DNA of 38,761 nt from Paracoccaceae bacterium (GCA_030066905.1 JASJAR010000008.1:106932-145692), one strand, 5' to 3'; numbered from the stretch's first letter, positions 16,807 through 24,406 are shown. Notes: a model not told the origin generated them from the sequence alone. Numbers and translations are program-made.

Positions 16807-17721
16807 ATGCAGATTTACCTTCCCATCGCCGAAGTCTCGGTCAACGCCTTCCTCCTTCTCGGGCTCGGCGGACTGGTGGGGGTGCTGTCGGGCATGTTCG
16901 GGGTTGGGGGCGGCTTTCTGATGACGCCCTTGTTGTTCTTCATAGGCATCCCGCCTGCCGTGGCGGTGGCGACCGAAGCCAACCAGATCGTCGCGTCGTC
17001 GTTTTCAGGCGTGCTTGCCCATCTCAGGCGGAAGACGGTGGACCTCAAGATGGGCACGGTGCTTCTCGTCGGCGGCCTGATCGGCGCCGCCCTCGGGGTG
17101 CAGATCTTCAATTACCTCCGGGGCCTCGGGCAAGTCGATCTCCTCGTGCGCCTGTCCTATGTCGTTTTTCTCGGCATCATCGGCAGCTTGATGTTCGTCG
17201 AGAGCCTGCGGGCCATCCGCAAGGCGCGGGCGGGGACACCGCCACAGCGCAGGAAGCACGGGCTCGTCCACGCGCTTCCGTTCAAGACGCGGTTTCGCAC
17301 CTCGGGGCTCTACATTTCGGTGATCCCGCCGCTGCTCATCGGCGTCGCCGTCGGCATACTTGCCGCGATCATGGGGGTCGGCGGCGGGTTCATCATGGTG
17401 CCGGCGATGATCTATCTGCTCGGGATGCCGACAAAGGTCGTCGTGGGAACCTCGCTCTTTCAGATCATCTTCGTCACCGGCTTCACCACACTTCTTCACG
17501 CGACGACGAACTTTACCGTCGATGTGGTGCTTGCGGTGCTCCTCCTGATCGGCGGGGTCGTCGGCGCACAGATCGGCACCCGGATCGGCACGCGAATGAA
17601 GGCCGAGCAGTTGCGCATTCTCCTCGCGATCATGGTGCTTGCGGTCTGCGGACGGCTTGCCCTCGATCTCCTGCTCGAACCCTCAGAGCTCTACTCGCTC
17701 GGCGGCGGAGGCCACGGATGA
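16807..17721 (+). CDS. TSUP family (TauE/SafE) membrane transporter
   Basis: A 304-residue permease with about eight membrane segments in two halves. Each half carries the TSUP repeat: 'GVLSGMFGVGGGFLMTPLLFFIGIPPAVAVAT' near residues 20-51 and 'GILAAIMGVGGGFIMVPAMIYLLGMPTKVVVGTS' near 185-218. TSUP proteins export sulfite, sulfoacetate and similar organosulfur anions or import others; the substrate here is unknown. The ATGA overlap with the next gene makes a two-gene unit seen repeatedly in Rhodobacterales. Confidence 0.92.
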   Translation: MQIYLPIAEVSVNAFLLLGLGGLVGVLSGMFGVGGGFLMTPLLFFIGIPPAVAVATEANQIVASSFSGVLAHLRRKTVDLKMGTVLLVGGLIGAALGVQIFNYLRGLGQVDLLVRLSYVVFLGIIGSLMFVESLRAIRKARAGTPPQRRKHGLVHALPFKTRFRTSGLYISVIPPLLIGVAVGILAAIMGVGGGFIMVPAMIYLLGMPTKVVVGTSLFQIIFVTGFTTLLHATTNFTVDVVLAVLLLIGGVVGAQIGTRIGTRMKAEQLRILLAIMVLAVCGRLALDLLLEPSELYSLGGGGHG

Positions 17722-18467
17722 TCCGCGCAGCGCTCCTTTTTCTGCTCCTTGCCTTGCCGGCGACGGCCGAGGAGGTGGTGGCGGGGCTGAGCCAGAACCG
17801 GATTTCCATCACCACGAGCTTCGACGGGTCGGAAATCCTCGTCTTCGGCGCGGTCAAGCGCGAGGCGCCGATCCCTCAAGACGGCCCGCTCCATGTGATC
17901 GTCACGGTCTCGGGGCCGTCGGAGCCGGTCACCGTACGCCGAAAGGAGCGCCGCTTCGGCATCTGGGTCAACACAGACGCCGTCGAGGTCGACGCCGCAC
18001 CGACCTTCTATGCCGTTGCGACCTCGGGGCCGTGGACAGAGGTCATCCGCGATGTGGAGGACCTGCGCCACAAGGTCTCGATCCCGCGCGCGATCCGCTC
18101 GGTGGGGCTTGGCGTGACCGGTGGGGAGGATTTCGTCGAAGCGCTGATCCGCATCCGCACACGGGAGGACCGTTATCAGCTGCGGATGGGAGATGTTCAG
18201 GTCTCCGAGGCGACCTTGTTCAGGACGTCGGTCGCCTTGCCCGCGAACCTCACCGAGGGCGACTACGTCGCCCGGTTTTTCCTGACCCGCGACGGCCGCG
18301 TGCTCGACCTGCACGAAACAGTGATCGATGTCCGCAAGGTGGGGCTGGAGCGGTTTCTCTTCACCCTCGCCCATGACCAGCCGCTCGTGTACGGGCTGAT
18401 GTCGCTCGCGATCGCCATCGCCGCCGGATGGGGAGCGTCGGCGGCGTTCCGGTTCATCCGGTTCTGA
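17718..18467 (+). CDS. TIGR02186 / Alph_Pro_TM family membrane-anchored protein
   Basis: A 249-residue protein with a signal peptide (about 1-17, cut after 'ATA'), a long beta-rich periplasmic part starting 'EEVVAGLSQNRISITTSFDGSEILVFGAV', and one C-terminal membrane helix near 225-247 ending in a short Arg-containing tail. This matches the alphaproteobacterial transmembrane family annotated TIGR02186. Its function is not established. Four-base overlap with the TSUP gene argues for a joint role, for example a periplasmic accessory subunit of the exporter; that is inference. Confidence 0.85.
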   Translation: MIRAALLFLLLALPATAEEVVAGLSQNRISITTSFDGSEILVFGAVKREAPIPQDGPLHVIVTVSGPSEPVTVRRKERRFGIWVNTDAVEVDAAPTFYAVATSGPWTEVIRDVEDLRHKVSIPRAIRSVGLGVTGGEDFVEALIRIRTREDRYQLRMGDVQVSEATLFRTSVALPANLTEGDYVARFFLTRDGRVLDLHETVIDVRKVGLERFLFTLAHDQPLVYGLMSLAIAIAAGWGASAAFRFIRF

Positions 18468-18560
18468 GCCGGCGCGGGAGGCCCACGGGTTGAGTTTGCG
18501 GGGTGGTTTTGGCCTTAAGCGGGCGTTGGGGTCTTGCTCCTGCAGCCCTTGGCGAAACAC

Positions 18561-18633
18561 GCCCCGGACTTGATCCGGGGCCCCGATCCGCCGGAGTGCC
18601 AAGCCTGTCGAGGTCCCGGGTCAAGCCCGGGAC
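18561..18633. repeat. Palindromic intergenic repeat pair (REP/BIME-like)
   Basis: Two hairpins lie in opposite orientation: CCCCGGA-CTTGA-TCCGGGG at 18562-18580 and GTCCCGGG-TCAAG-CCCGGGAC at 18613-18633. The loop of one (CTTGA) is the reverse complement of the loop of the other (TCAAG), so the second is an inverted copy of the same unit, 30 bases away. It lies between the convergent TIGR02186 and SDR genes. Extragenic palindromes of this shape are common in alphaproteobacteria. The rest of the 255-base gap holds nothing I can assign. Confidence 0.75.
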
Positions 18634-18722
18634 GCGGGGGGGGATTGTGACCGAGGCGGACAATCGAACTTCCCCTCAAGGCCAACAGCCGACCCCATGG
18701 CGGGGCCACCACCAACCTCGCA

Positions 18723-19451
18723 TCAGCCGCGCCCGATGTAGGGCATCTTCGTCGCCATCACCGTCATGAACTGGACGTTCGCAGACAGCGGCAGGCCGGC
18801 CATGTGCAGCACCGCCGCCGCCGCATCGGCCACCTCCATCGTCTCCGGCGGCGTCTGGCCCTCGGCGGCGGCACGGCGCGCAAGCGCCTCGATCATCGGC
18901 GTCCGGGCATTGCCGATGTCGATCTGCCCGCAGGCGATGTCGAAGGGCCGCCCGTCGAGGGCGAGCGTCTTCGTCAGTCCGGTGACCGCATGTTTCGTCG
19001 TCGTATAGCAGACTGACCCTTCGCGGGGGCTATGGGCCGAGATCGAACCGTTGTTGATGATCCGCCCGCCTTGCGGGGTCTGCCGGCGCATCTGGGCGAA
19101 GACGGCACGGGCGGTGTGGAACATGCCGGTGAGGTTCACGGTGACCGAATTCGTCCAGTCGGCGAGGTCGATCTCGTCGATCGTCCCCTGGGGCGTGAAG
19201 ATGCCGGCATTGTTGAAGGCGCAATCGAGCCGCCCCCAGGTACCGGCGATCTCGGCGACCGCCGCCTCGACCCTGTCGAGATCGGTAACGTCGCCTGGCA
19301 GCACCAGGGCGGTGCCAGCCTGGGCCACGTCTTCGAGCGCTGCCCTCCTCCGGGCGAAGAGCCCGACCCGCCACCCCGCGGCAAGGGCCTGCTCTGCGAC
19401 CGCCCGCCCGATCCCAGAGCTTGCCCCGGTCACCAGCATCGTCGCGGTCAT
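18723..19451 (-). CDS. Short-chain dehydrogenase/reductase (SDR) family oxidoreductase
   Basis: A 242-residue classical SDR. 'MLVTGASSGIGRAVAE' is the TGxxxGIG cofactor loop, 'ARRRAAL' after beta-2 favours NADP(H), 'DCAFNNAGIF' is the NNAG motif, and 'NGSISAHSPREGSVCYTTTKHAV' gives the catalytic Ser-Tyr-Lys. The substrate is unknown. The ATG at 19451 overlaps the helicase stop (ATGA) and gives a normal N-terminus; longer in-frame starts would run into helicase coding sequence. Last gene of a minus-strand run luxR-luxI-helicase-SDR. Confidence 0.92.
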   Translation of the reverse strand: MTATMLVTGASSGIGRAVAEQALAAGWRVGLFARRRAALEDVAQAGTALVLPGDVTDLDRVEAAVAEIAGTWGRLDCAFNNAGIFTPQGTIDEIDLADWTNSVTVNLTGMFHTARAVFAQMRRQTPQGGRIINNGSISAHSPREGSVCYTTTKHAVTGLTKTLALDGRPFDIACGQIDIGNARTPMIEALARRAAAEGQTPPETMEVADAAAAVLHMAGLPLSANVQFMTVMATKMPYIGRG

Positions 19452-20986
19452 GACCCCTCGCTCTCCAGGGTCAGCGGCGCCGCCGGAGCGACGAGATCGT
19501 CGACCCCCAAAGGTGCCGTGGGCCGGGCCAGCGCGTTGCGGACCACCCAGAACAGCCGGTTCTCCGCGCGCGTGATCGCTACATAGGCGAGCCGTTTCCA
19601 GAGCGGGATGCCGTCTTCGACCCGCCCCGAACGCGAGGCGGCCCAGAGATCGGGTGCGAAGACCTGAACCTCCGGCCATTGCGAACCCTGCGCCTTGTGG
19701 ATCGTCACCGCCGCACCGTGAAGAAACGTCGCTCCCATGTTGGCGGCATAGGGGATGAACGGTTCCTCCTCGCCCGGCATCTCGATCTTGACGATGGAGG
19801 CCGCCGACACCTGAGGCTGCTCGGCGCCGACCACATGGAGACGCGAGAAGCCCGAGCGGTTGCCGGGGCCGAGATAAATCACCTGCGCCCCCTTGATGAG
19901 CCCGCGCGCCTCGAGGTCGATACGCTTTTTGCGGTGCTTTAGGGGCAGCTCGATCCCGTCGCAGATCAGGGGCTCGCCGGGGAGAAGGTCGTCCTCCGGG
20001 GCCTCATAGGCCCGGCGGAACGCGTGAATGAGCCTGATCCGCGTCGCGTTGCGCCAGACCAGCACCGGCGAGCGCGCCATCTTCTCCGCCTCGACACGCG
20101 TTGCCAGCACCACCCGGTCGTCTCCTCTTGCGGCCTCCTCGACCATCCTCTCGAAGCCCTCGAATTCGAGCGTTGCGTCGGACAGCGCATGGGCGAGGTC
20201 GAGGATCGGGTTGTCACGGTCCTGCCGGTGGATCCGTTCGAGCGTCATCACGCGTGGGGCGGGCAGCGTGTCGAACACCATCTTTCCCGACTGGCCGACC
20301 GGGGCAAGCTGCGCAGGATCGCCGAACAGCAAGAGCGTGGGGAAGATCTCCTTGAGGTCCCCGAACTGCTTCTCGTCGAGCATCGACGCCTCGTCGACGA
20401 ACCCGATGTCGAGCGGTTCGTCGCGCCGTTTCCATCCGGTGATGAAGTCCGACCCCTTGAGCCCGGCAGCGGCCAGCGCGCCGGGGATCGACTTGACCCC
20501 CCTAAAGAACGCCTCGGCGCGGTCGAGGGCGGTATCGGTCAGCCCCTCCACCGAGGGCCGCTCGCCGCCCGAAACCAGCCAGTCGGCAATCTTTTCGTAC
20601 TCCGGGTCGTAGACGGGTGTGTAGATGATCCGGTGAATCGTTGTCGCGGCCACGCCGCGGGTCCGCAATACGCTGGCGGCCTTGTTGGTCGGCGCGAGGA
20701 TGGCAAGTGTGCGCCGGTCCTTCCGGCGGCGCCCGTCGTAATCCCCCGATACCGTTTCGACCCCGGCCTCGCCCAGGGCTTCGGCGAGGCGCGCGAGAAG
20801 CATCGTCTTGCCTGAGCCGGCTTTGCCGGTGATGGCGAACGCCCCCTCGCCCGTGTCGCCTCTGGGCCCGGCGGTGCCCTCATGGATGTCCACACCCGAG
20901 CTTTGCAGCATCTCGGCGACGCGGTCGAAGGCCTCGGCCTGATCGGCGGAGAACTGTGCCAGGGGGACGTTCATGGCCGCGACCAT
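19448..20986 (-). CDS. ATP-dependent RecD-like DNA helicase (superfamily 1)
   Basis: A 512-residue SF1B-type helicase. Walker A 'ITGKAGSGKTMLLARL' near residues 52-67, motif Ia 'LAPTNKAASVLRTRGV', Walker B 'DIGFVDEASMLDEKQF', motif III 'LLLFGDPAQLAPVGQ', then a UvrD_C_2-like end with 'AVTIHKAQGSQWPEV' and 'AYVAITRAENRLFWVVR'. It resembles the exonuclease V alpha-subunit/RecD2 and Dda group and is shorter than RecD, with no nuclease domain. The start is either the ATG at 20986 or the one at 20974 ('MNVPLAQFS'); neither has a good Shine-Dalgarno. It begins 42 bases after luxI on the same strand and so may be cotranscribed with it. Confidence 0.9.
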   Translation of the reverse strand: MVAAMNVPLAQFSADQAEAFDRVAEMLQSSGVDIHEGTAGPRGDTGEGAFAITGKAGSGKTMLLARLAEALGEAGVETVSGDYDGRRRKDRRTLAILAPTNKAASVLRTRGVAATTIHRIIYTPVYDPEYEKIADWLVSGGERPSVEGLTDTALDRAEAFFRGVKSIPGALAAAGLKGSDFITGWKRRDEPLDIGFVDEASMLDEKQFGDLKEIFPTLLLFGDPAQLAPVGQSGKMVFDTLPAPRVMTLERIHRQDRDNPILDLAHALSDATLEFEGFERMVEEAARGDDRVVLATRVEAEKMARSPVLVWRNATRIRLIHAFRRAYEAPEDDLLPGEPLICDGIELPLKHRKKRIDLEARGLIKGAQVIYLGPGNRSGFSRLHVVGAEQPQVSAASIVKIEMPGEEEPFIPYAANMGATFLHGAAVTIHKAQGSQWPEVQVFAPDLWAASRSGRVEDGIPLWKRLAYVAITRAENRLFWVVRNALARPTAPLGVDDLVAPAAPLTLESEGS

Positions 20987-21028
20987 AGAGAGGCCGCGCC
21001 CAGGGCACCAGATGGCGGGCGGGCCGCG

Positions 21029-21664
21029 TCAGGCGGCGGCGTGGGACCGGCGAGCGGAGGCGCCGAAGGCGCGCTCGAACCAGGACCGCGCGAGCTCCGC
21101 AGAGATACCGGCCGACAGAGCCACCTTCATCTGAAGCCGGGGCGAGAAGTGCCAAAGTCCCACGGAGATCGCCTCCCGCCCGGCCCCTTCGGTGCCGAGG
21201 ATGTCGGGGGCAGCGCCGATCAACCGGTAAATCCGCACCATCCGCGCGTCGAAGACGCCGACGAAGTGTTTGACACCGAACCCGGTCATGATCTCGCCGC
21301 CCGCGAGCATCAGGGCAGCCGACACCCGGGGCTCGGCGCCCGGCGCGAGACAAAACCGCGTGCATTCCCAGATTTCAGGGCTTTCGACTGTCCCGCCGCC
21401 GATCAGCGAGGCGAAATGCTCGTTGACCATCGTGCGCCCAACGGTGGGCAGGAACCGCATCGATCCGCCGTGGGTGCCGTCGGCCCGTTCCCAGATCACG
21501 TAGAGCGGGTTCAAGTCGTCGTACTCGTCGCGCTCCTCGCCCGCCGCGTTCACCTTCACGTCCCAGCCCTGCCGGTCCCGGAACTGCGCGGCGCGGTCGC
21601 GAAACATCGAGCCCGCGAGGCGCGGGAACTTGTGGAGTTCGTCGGCATAGATGTAGCGGATCAT
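21029..21664 (-). CDS. Acyl-homoserine-lactone synthase (LuxI family)
   Basis: Makes N-acyl-homoserine lactone signals from S-adenosylmethionine and an acyl donor. The 211-residue protein keeps the LuxI invariants: 'MFRDRAAQF' (Arg and Phe), 'GWDV' (Trp), 'DEYDDLNPLYVIW' (the Asp pair), 'GSMRFLPT' (Arg), and 'PEIWECTRFCL' (Glu, Arg). The acyl-chain specificity cannot be read from sequence. luxR lies 96 bases upstream on the same strand, with a CGGGGTTAACCCCG palindrome in the gap. The neighbouring ccr gene makes an acyl-CoA pathway link possible. Confidence 0.95.
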   Translation of the reverse strand: MIRYIYADELHKFPRLAGSMFRDRAAQFRDRQGWDVKVNAAGEERDEYDDLNPLYVIWERADGTHGGSMRFLPTVGRTMVNEHFASLIGGGTVESPEIWECTRFCLAPGAEPRVSAALMLAGGEIMTGFGVKHFVGVFDARMVRIYRLIGAAPDILGTEGAGREAISVGLWHFSPRLQMKVALSAGISAELARSWFERAFGASARRSHAAA

Positions 21665-21707
21665 GTCTTCCCCCTGTCGGTCGCTGGTGGGGTAAGACTG
21701 GGAAATG

Positions 21708-21721
21708 CGGGGTTAACCCCG
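21708..21721. promoter_or_regulatory. 14-bp perfect palindrome upstream of luxI
   Basis: CGGGGTTAACCCCG at 21708-21721 is a perfect palindrome 44-57 bases before the luxI start, in the luxR-luxI gap. It could be the LuxR-type operator or the stem of a luxR terminator, although no T-run follows. It does not match the classic lux-box half-site ACCTG. Confidence 0.4.
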
Positions 21722-21760
21722 GCCTCCCGGGGCGCACGGGCAGTTAACGACCCGGTAACG

Positions 21761-22465
21761 TCAAACGACGATCAGCCCAAGCGACAGCGCGCGCGCAACG
21801 GCCTGCGTCGTGTTGATCGCGCCGAGCTTGAACCGGGCGGATTCGACATAGACCCGGAGCGTGTGCTCGGAGATATCCAGCGTTTCGGCGATCTGGGCCC
21901 TGCTGTAGCCGAGTGCGAGGAACGTCAGCGCATCCGTCTCTCGCGGAGAGAGCTGTTTTTGCACCTTCTCCTCGTCGGGCATCGCGAATTCGAGCGCCTT
22001 GTGATTGAAGTAATGGGCGATCATCAAGAGGTCGCGCACGTTGGCATCGCAAAACCCCTGCCAGGTCTCGTCGGAGCACGAATCGTTCATCGTGAAGAGC
22101 GCGAACTGCCCCTTCGGCCCGCGCAGCGGGATCGAATAGCCCTGGTTTCCGACGCCCCATTCGATGGCTTCGGTCATCAGCGCCCGCGCCGCTTTGCTCG
22201 ACCAGTCGAGCCGTTTCCACTCAACCGGGTGGAACCGCTGGAAACAGCCCTGGATCACCGGGTCGACACGCAGATAGCCGCTCTTGACATAGTGCTCCGC
22301 CCAGGCGACGTCGTACGTCCCGACCCCCCATTGCTCGCCATCGCTGTTCACCCAGTGATAGACGATATGGGAGATGCCGTAGTGATCGCGCAGATCCGTG
22401 ATCAGCGACTGCAGGTCACCCCGCGTCGCGGCGCACTCCACCCGGTCGAAGAAGCCCTCCAGCAT
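21761..22465 (-). CDS. LuxR family quorum-sensing transcriptional regulator
   Basis: A 234-residue regulator with an N-terminal autoinducer-binding domain and a C-terminal LuxR helix-turn-helix. The ligand pocket residues of TraR/LuxR are all there: 'AWAEHYVKSGYLRVDPVIQG' holds Trp, Tyr, Asp and Pro, 'VEWKRLDW' holds the next Trp, and 'NQGYSIPLRG' the Gly. The HTH runs 'LSPRETDALTFLALGYSRAQIAETLDISEHTLRVYVESARFKLG' (split here for reading: SPRE, then AQIAETLDISEHTLRVY). The start at 22465 is chosen for GAGGGGAC upstream and a normal N-terminus. It is probably the receptor for the adjacent LuxI product and overlaps the preceding small ORF by 50 bases. Confidence 0.93.
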   Translation of the reverse strand: MLEGFFDRVECAATRGDLQSLITDLRDHYGISHIVYHWVNSDGEQWGVGTYDVAWAEHYVKSGYLRVDPVIQGCFQRFHPVEWKRLDWSSKAARALMTEAIEWGVGNQGYSIPLRGPKGQFALFTMNDSCSDETWQGFCDANVRDLLMIAHYFNHKALEFAMPDEEKVQKQLSPRETDALTFLALGYSRAQIAETLDISEHTLRVYVESARFKLGAINTTQAVARALSLGLIVV

Positions 22466-22634
22466 GGCCAACGTCCCCTCGGCGCGCCAGCGGCGCACCC
22501 GCTTCCACCGACGTGAGCTCGGCGGCCGCGATGAGGGACGCATCCTCAAGTTGAGCCACAAGCTTCGGCAGGTCGTTCTTGCGCGCAAAGCTGCGCAAAT
22601 CCGCCAGCACGTCGAGTATCCAGTCGTTCGTCAT
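22416..22634 (-). CDS. Small conserved ORF upstream of luxR
   Basis: A 72-residue reading frame beginning 'MTNDWILDVLADLRSFARKND'. The first ~45 residues look like a real amphipathic protein (helical, Leu-rich, then 'LVAQLEDASLIAAAEL'), and similar small proteins precede luxR genes in Rhodobacterales as I recall them. The last ~25 residues are Gly/Arg-rich and overlap the first 50 bases of luxR in another frame, so the natural C-terminus may be altered. AGAAAG lies before the ATG at 22634; another in-frame ATG is at 22661. Function unknown; the position suggests translational or regulatory linkage to luxR. Confidence 0.6.
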   Translation of the reverse strand: MTNDWILDVLADLRSFARKNDLPKLVAQLEDASLIAAAELTSVEAGAPLARRGDVGHAGGLLRPGGVRRDAG

Positions 22635-22750
22635 GTCCGAAACGCTTTCTCGTGGCTTCATCCGGATACAACCTGAGCGGTTGTGGACAACTTCGGTAGT
22701 CCCGGATTTCAACTCCCCCGGAATAGCGGGGGTCCCACTGTCTAAACCTA

Positions 22751-22820
22751 CGCGATCACGTATCGAACGAGGTGCATAATGCACATCACCCCGAGGCTAT
22801 ACAACCCCAGGGTGATCGCG
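22751..22820. promoter_or_regulatory. Inverted repeats in the ccr-luxR gap
   Basis: The 211-base gap between the small ORF (22634) and the ccr stop (22846) holds nested inverted repeats: CGCGATCAC (22751-22759) with GTGATCGCG (22812-22820), GTGCAT-A-ATGCAC (22772-22784), and ATCACCC (22785-22791) with GGGTGAT (22810-22816). These could end the ccr transcript or control the luxR operon. No T-run and no unambiguous promoter were found. Confidence 0.4.
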
Positions 22821-22845
22821 ATTTTGTGATTCGTGGAAGGCGTGT

Positions 22846-24135
22846 CTAGGGCTGGCTCGCCTCAAGCGTGTCTTCGAGCGTCCGCAGCCCCGGGCGTGGC
22901 GCCTGGACGAGAACGGCCATGTTGCCCGGCTTGTGCTCGTTGCGCAGCATCTTCATATGCGCTTCGGGCAGCTCCGCCCAGGGGAAGACCTCCGACATAC
23001 AGGGGTCGAGGCGGCGTTCGAGCATCAGCTTGTTCGCCGCCGAGGCCTGCTTCAGATGGGCAAAATGCGAGCCCTGAAGGCGCTTCTGGTGCATCCACAT
23101 GTAGCGGACGTCGAAAGTGCAGTTGAACCCGGTGGTGCCCGCACAGATCACCACCATCCCGCCCTTCTTCACCACGAAGGTCGAGACCGGGAAGGTCGCC
23201 TCGCCGGGGTGTTCGAACACCATGTCGACGTTCACGCCCTTGCCGGTGATATCCCAGATCGCCTTGCCGAACTTCCGCGCCTCCGAGAACCACTCCTTGT
23301 ACTCCGGCGTGTTCACCGGCGGGAGTTGGCCCCAGCAGTTGAAATCGCGGCGGTTGATGACGCCCTTGGCGCCGAGCTCCATCACGAAATCGCGCTTATC
23401 CTCGTCCGAGATCACGCCGATGGCGTTGGCGCCTGCGGTGTTGATGAGCTGGATCGCATAGGAGCCAAGCCCCCCTGACGCACCCCAGACCAGAACGTTC
23501 TGGCCCGGTTTGAGGTCATGGGGCTCATGCCCGAAGAGCATCCTGTAGGCGGTGGCGAGGGTGAGCGTGTAGCACGCGCTTTCCTCCCACGTGAGATGCT
23601 TCGGCCGCGCCATGAGCTGTTGCGCCTGCACCCGGGTGAATTGCGAGAACGACCCGTCGGGCGTCTCGTAGCCCCAGATGCGTTGGGAGGGCGAATACAT
23701 CGGGTCGCCGCCATTGCATTCCTCGTCGTCCCCATCGTCCTGGTTGCAATGGATGACGACCTCGTCGCCCACCTTCCAGCGCCTCACCTTGTCGCCCACC
23801 GCCCAGACGATGCCCGAGGCATCGGAGCCGGCGATGTGGTAGGGCGCGCCATGCCCGTCGAACGGGCTGATCGGCTGGCCGAGCGCGGCCCAGACGCCGT
23901 TGTAGTTCACACCGGCGGCCATCACGAGCACCAGCACCTCGTGGGAATCGAGTGCGGGCGTGTCGACGACCTCAAGCTGCATCGCCTCGGTCGGCTCGCC
24001 ATGCCGTTCCCGCCGGATCGCCCATGCATGCATCTGGGCCGGCACATGGCCGAGGGGCGGCATCTCTCCCATTTCGTAGAGGTCTTTCCTCGGCGCGTTC
24101 GCCAACGCGTCGGCGGGGTTTGTATCCAGAGCCAT
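22846..24135 (-). CDS. ccr: Crotonyl-CoA carboxylase/reductase
   Basis: Reductively carboxylates crotonyl-CoA with NADPH and CO2 to (2S)-ethylmalonyl-CoA, the committed step of the ethylmalonyl-CoA pathway. The 429-residue length matches Rhodobacter homologues, to which the sequence is very similar as I recall them: 'DLYEMGEMPPLGHVPAQM', 'AGVNYNGVWAALG', 'IHCNQDDGDDEECNGGDPM', 'VLVWGASGGLGSYAIQL' (NADPH loop) and 'DMVFEHPGEATFPVS'. The start at 24135 is chosen because GAGG precedes it at nine bases and MALDTN is the usual N-terminus; the in-frame GTG at 24153 and ATG at 24144 are less likely. It is divergent from ecm across a 271-base regulatory gap. Confidence 0.97.
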   Translation of the reverse strand: MALDTNPADALANAPRKDLYEMGEMPPLGHVPAQMHAWAIRRERHGEPTEAMQLEVVDTPALDSHEVLVLVMAAGVNYNGVWAALGQPISPFDGHGAPYHIAGSDASGIVWAVGDKVRRWKVGDEVVIHCNQDDGDDEECNGGDPMYSPSQRIWGYETPDGSFSQFTRVQAQQLMARPKHLTWEESACYTLTLATAYRMLFGHEPHDLKPGQNVLVWGASGGLGSYAIQLINTAGANAIGVISDEDKRDFVMELGAKGVINRRDFNCWGQLPPVNTPEYKEWFSEARKFGKAIWDITGKGVNVDMVFEHPGEATFPVSTFVVKKGGMVVICAGTTGFNCTFDVRYMWMHQKRLQGSHFAHLKQASAANKLMLERRLDPCMSEVFPWAELPEAHMKMLRNEHKPGNMAVLVQAPRPGLRTLEDTLEASQP

Positions 24136-24188
24136 CGGTGCCATCCTCGTCACTTTCGCGTTGCCGCAGTGCAGAACCTATAGCCCGG

Positions 24189-24217
24189 TGGATACGGGCG
24201 GTTGCGACAGATTACAA
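24189..24217 (-). promoter_or_regulatory. Candidate ccr promoter containing an operator half-site
   Basis: On the minus strand TTGTAA (24217-24212) and TATCCA (24194-24189) are separated by 17 bases, a plausible sigma-70 promoter about 47 bases upstream of the ccr ATG. The 11-mer TTGCGACAGAT (plus-strand 24202-24212), identical to the left arm of the ecm-side palindrome, fills most of the spacer. A bound regulator would cover the polymerase site. Confidence 0.45.
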
Positions 24218-24354
24218 TAGAATCCTGGCGGAATTTGAAATTTTATGTCCTAATGCCTCAACAGTATCGCGCCCCCGCAACGGATCATCCTTCGCGGCAG
24301 GACTGTTGCAGCCCAGTCGTTCCAAGGCGAAGCGGGTTTGACTTCGCATGTTAA

Positions 24355-24380
24355 TTGCGACAGATGACATCTGTCGGCAA
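24355..24380. promoter_or_regulatory. 19-bp perfect palindrome in the ccr-ecm divergent region
   Basis: CGACAGATG (24358-24366), A, CATCTGTCG (24368-24376) form a perfect inverted repeat. The arms extend to TTGC on the left and GGCAA on the right with one bulged base. It lies 31 bases before the ecm ATG. The size and form fit a TetR-type dimer site. There is no upstream gene on that strand for it to terminate, so an operator is the better reading. Confidence 0.6.
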
Positions 24381-24406
24381 CTTTATTGCTCTTTGGAGAA
24401 TCGGCC

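Noticed and set aside
20882..22516. 544-codon plus-strand open frame opposite helicase, luxI and luxR
   Set aside because: Antisense to three recognised genes; long stop-free antisense frames are expected at this GC content, and the translation is Arg/Pro/Gly/His-rich with no known motif.
22751..22820. GCGATCAC and GTGATCGC near luxR as further copies of the sdh/suc operator
   Set aside because: Each differs from GTGATCAC, they are 60 bp rather than 21 bp apart, and the flanks do not match; kept only as an inverted repeat.
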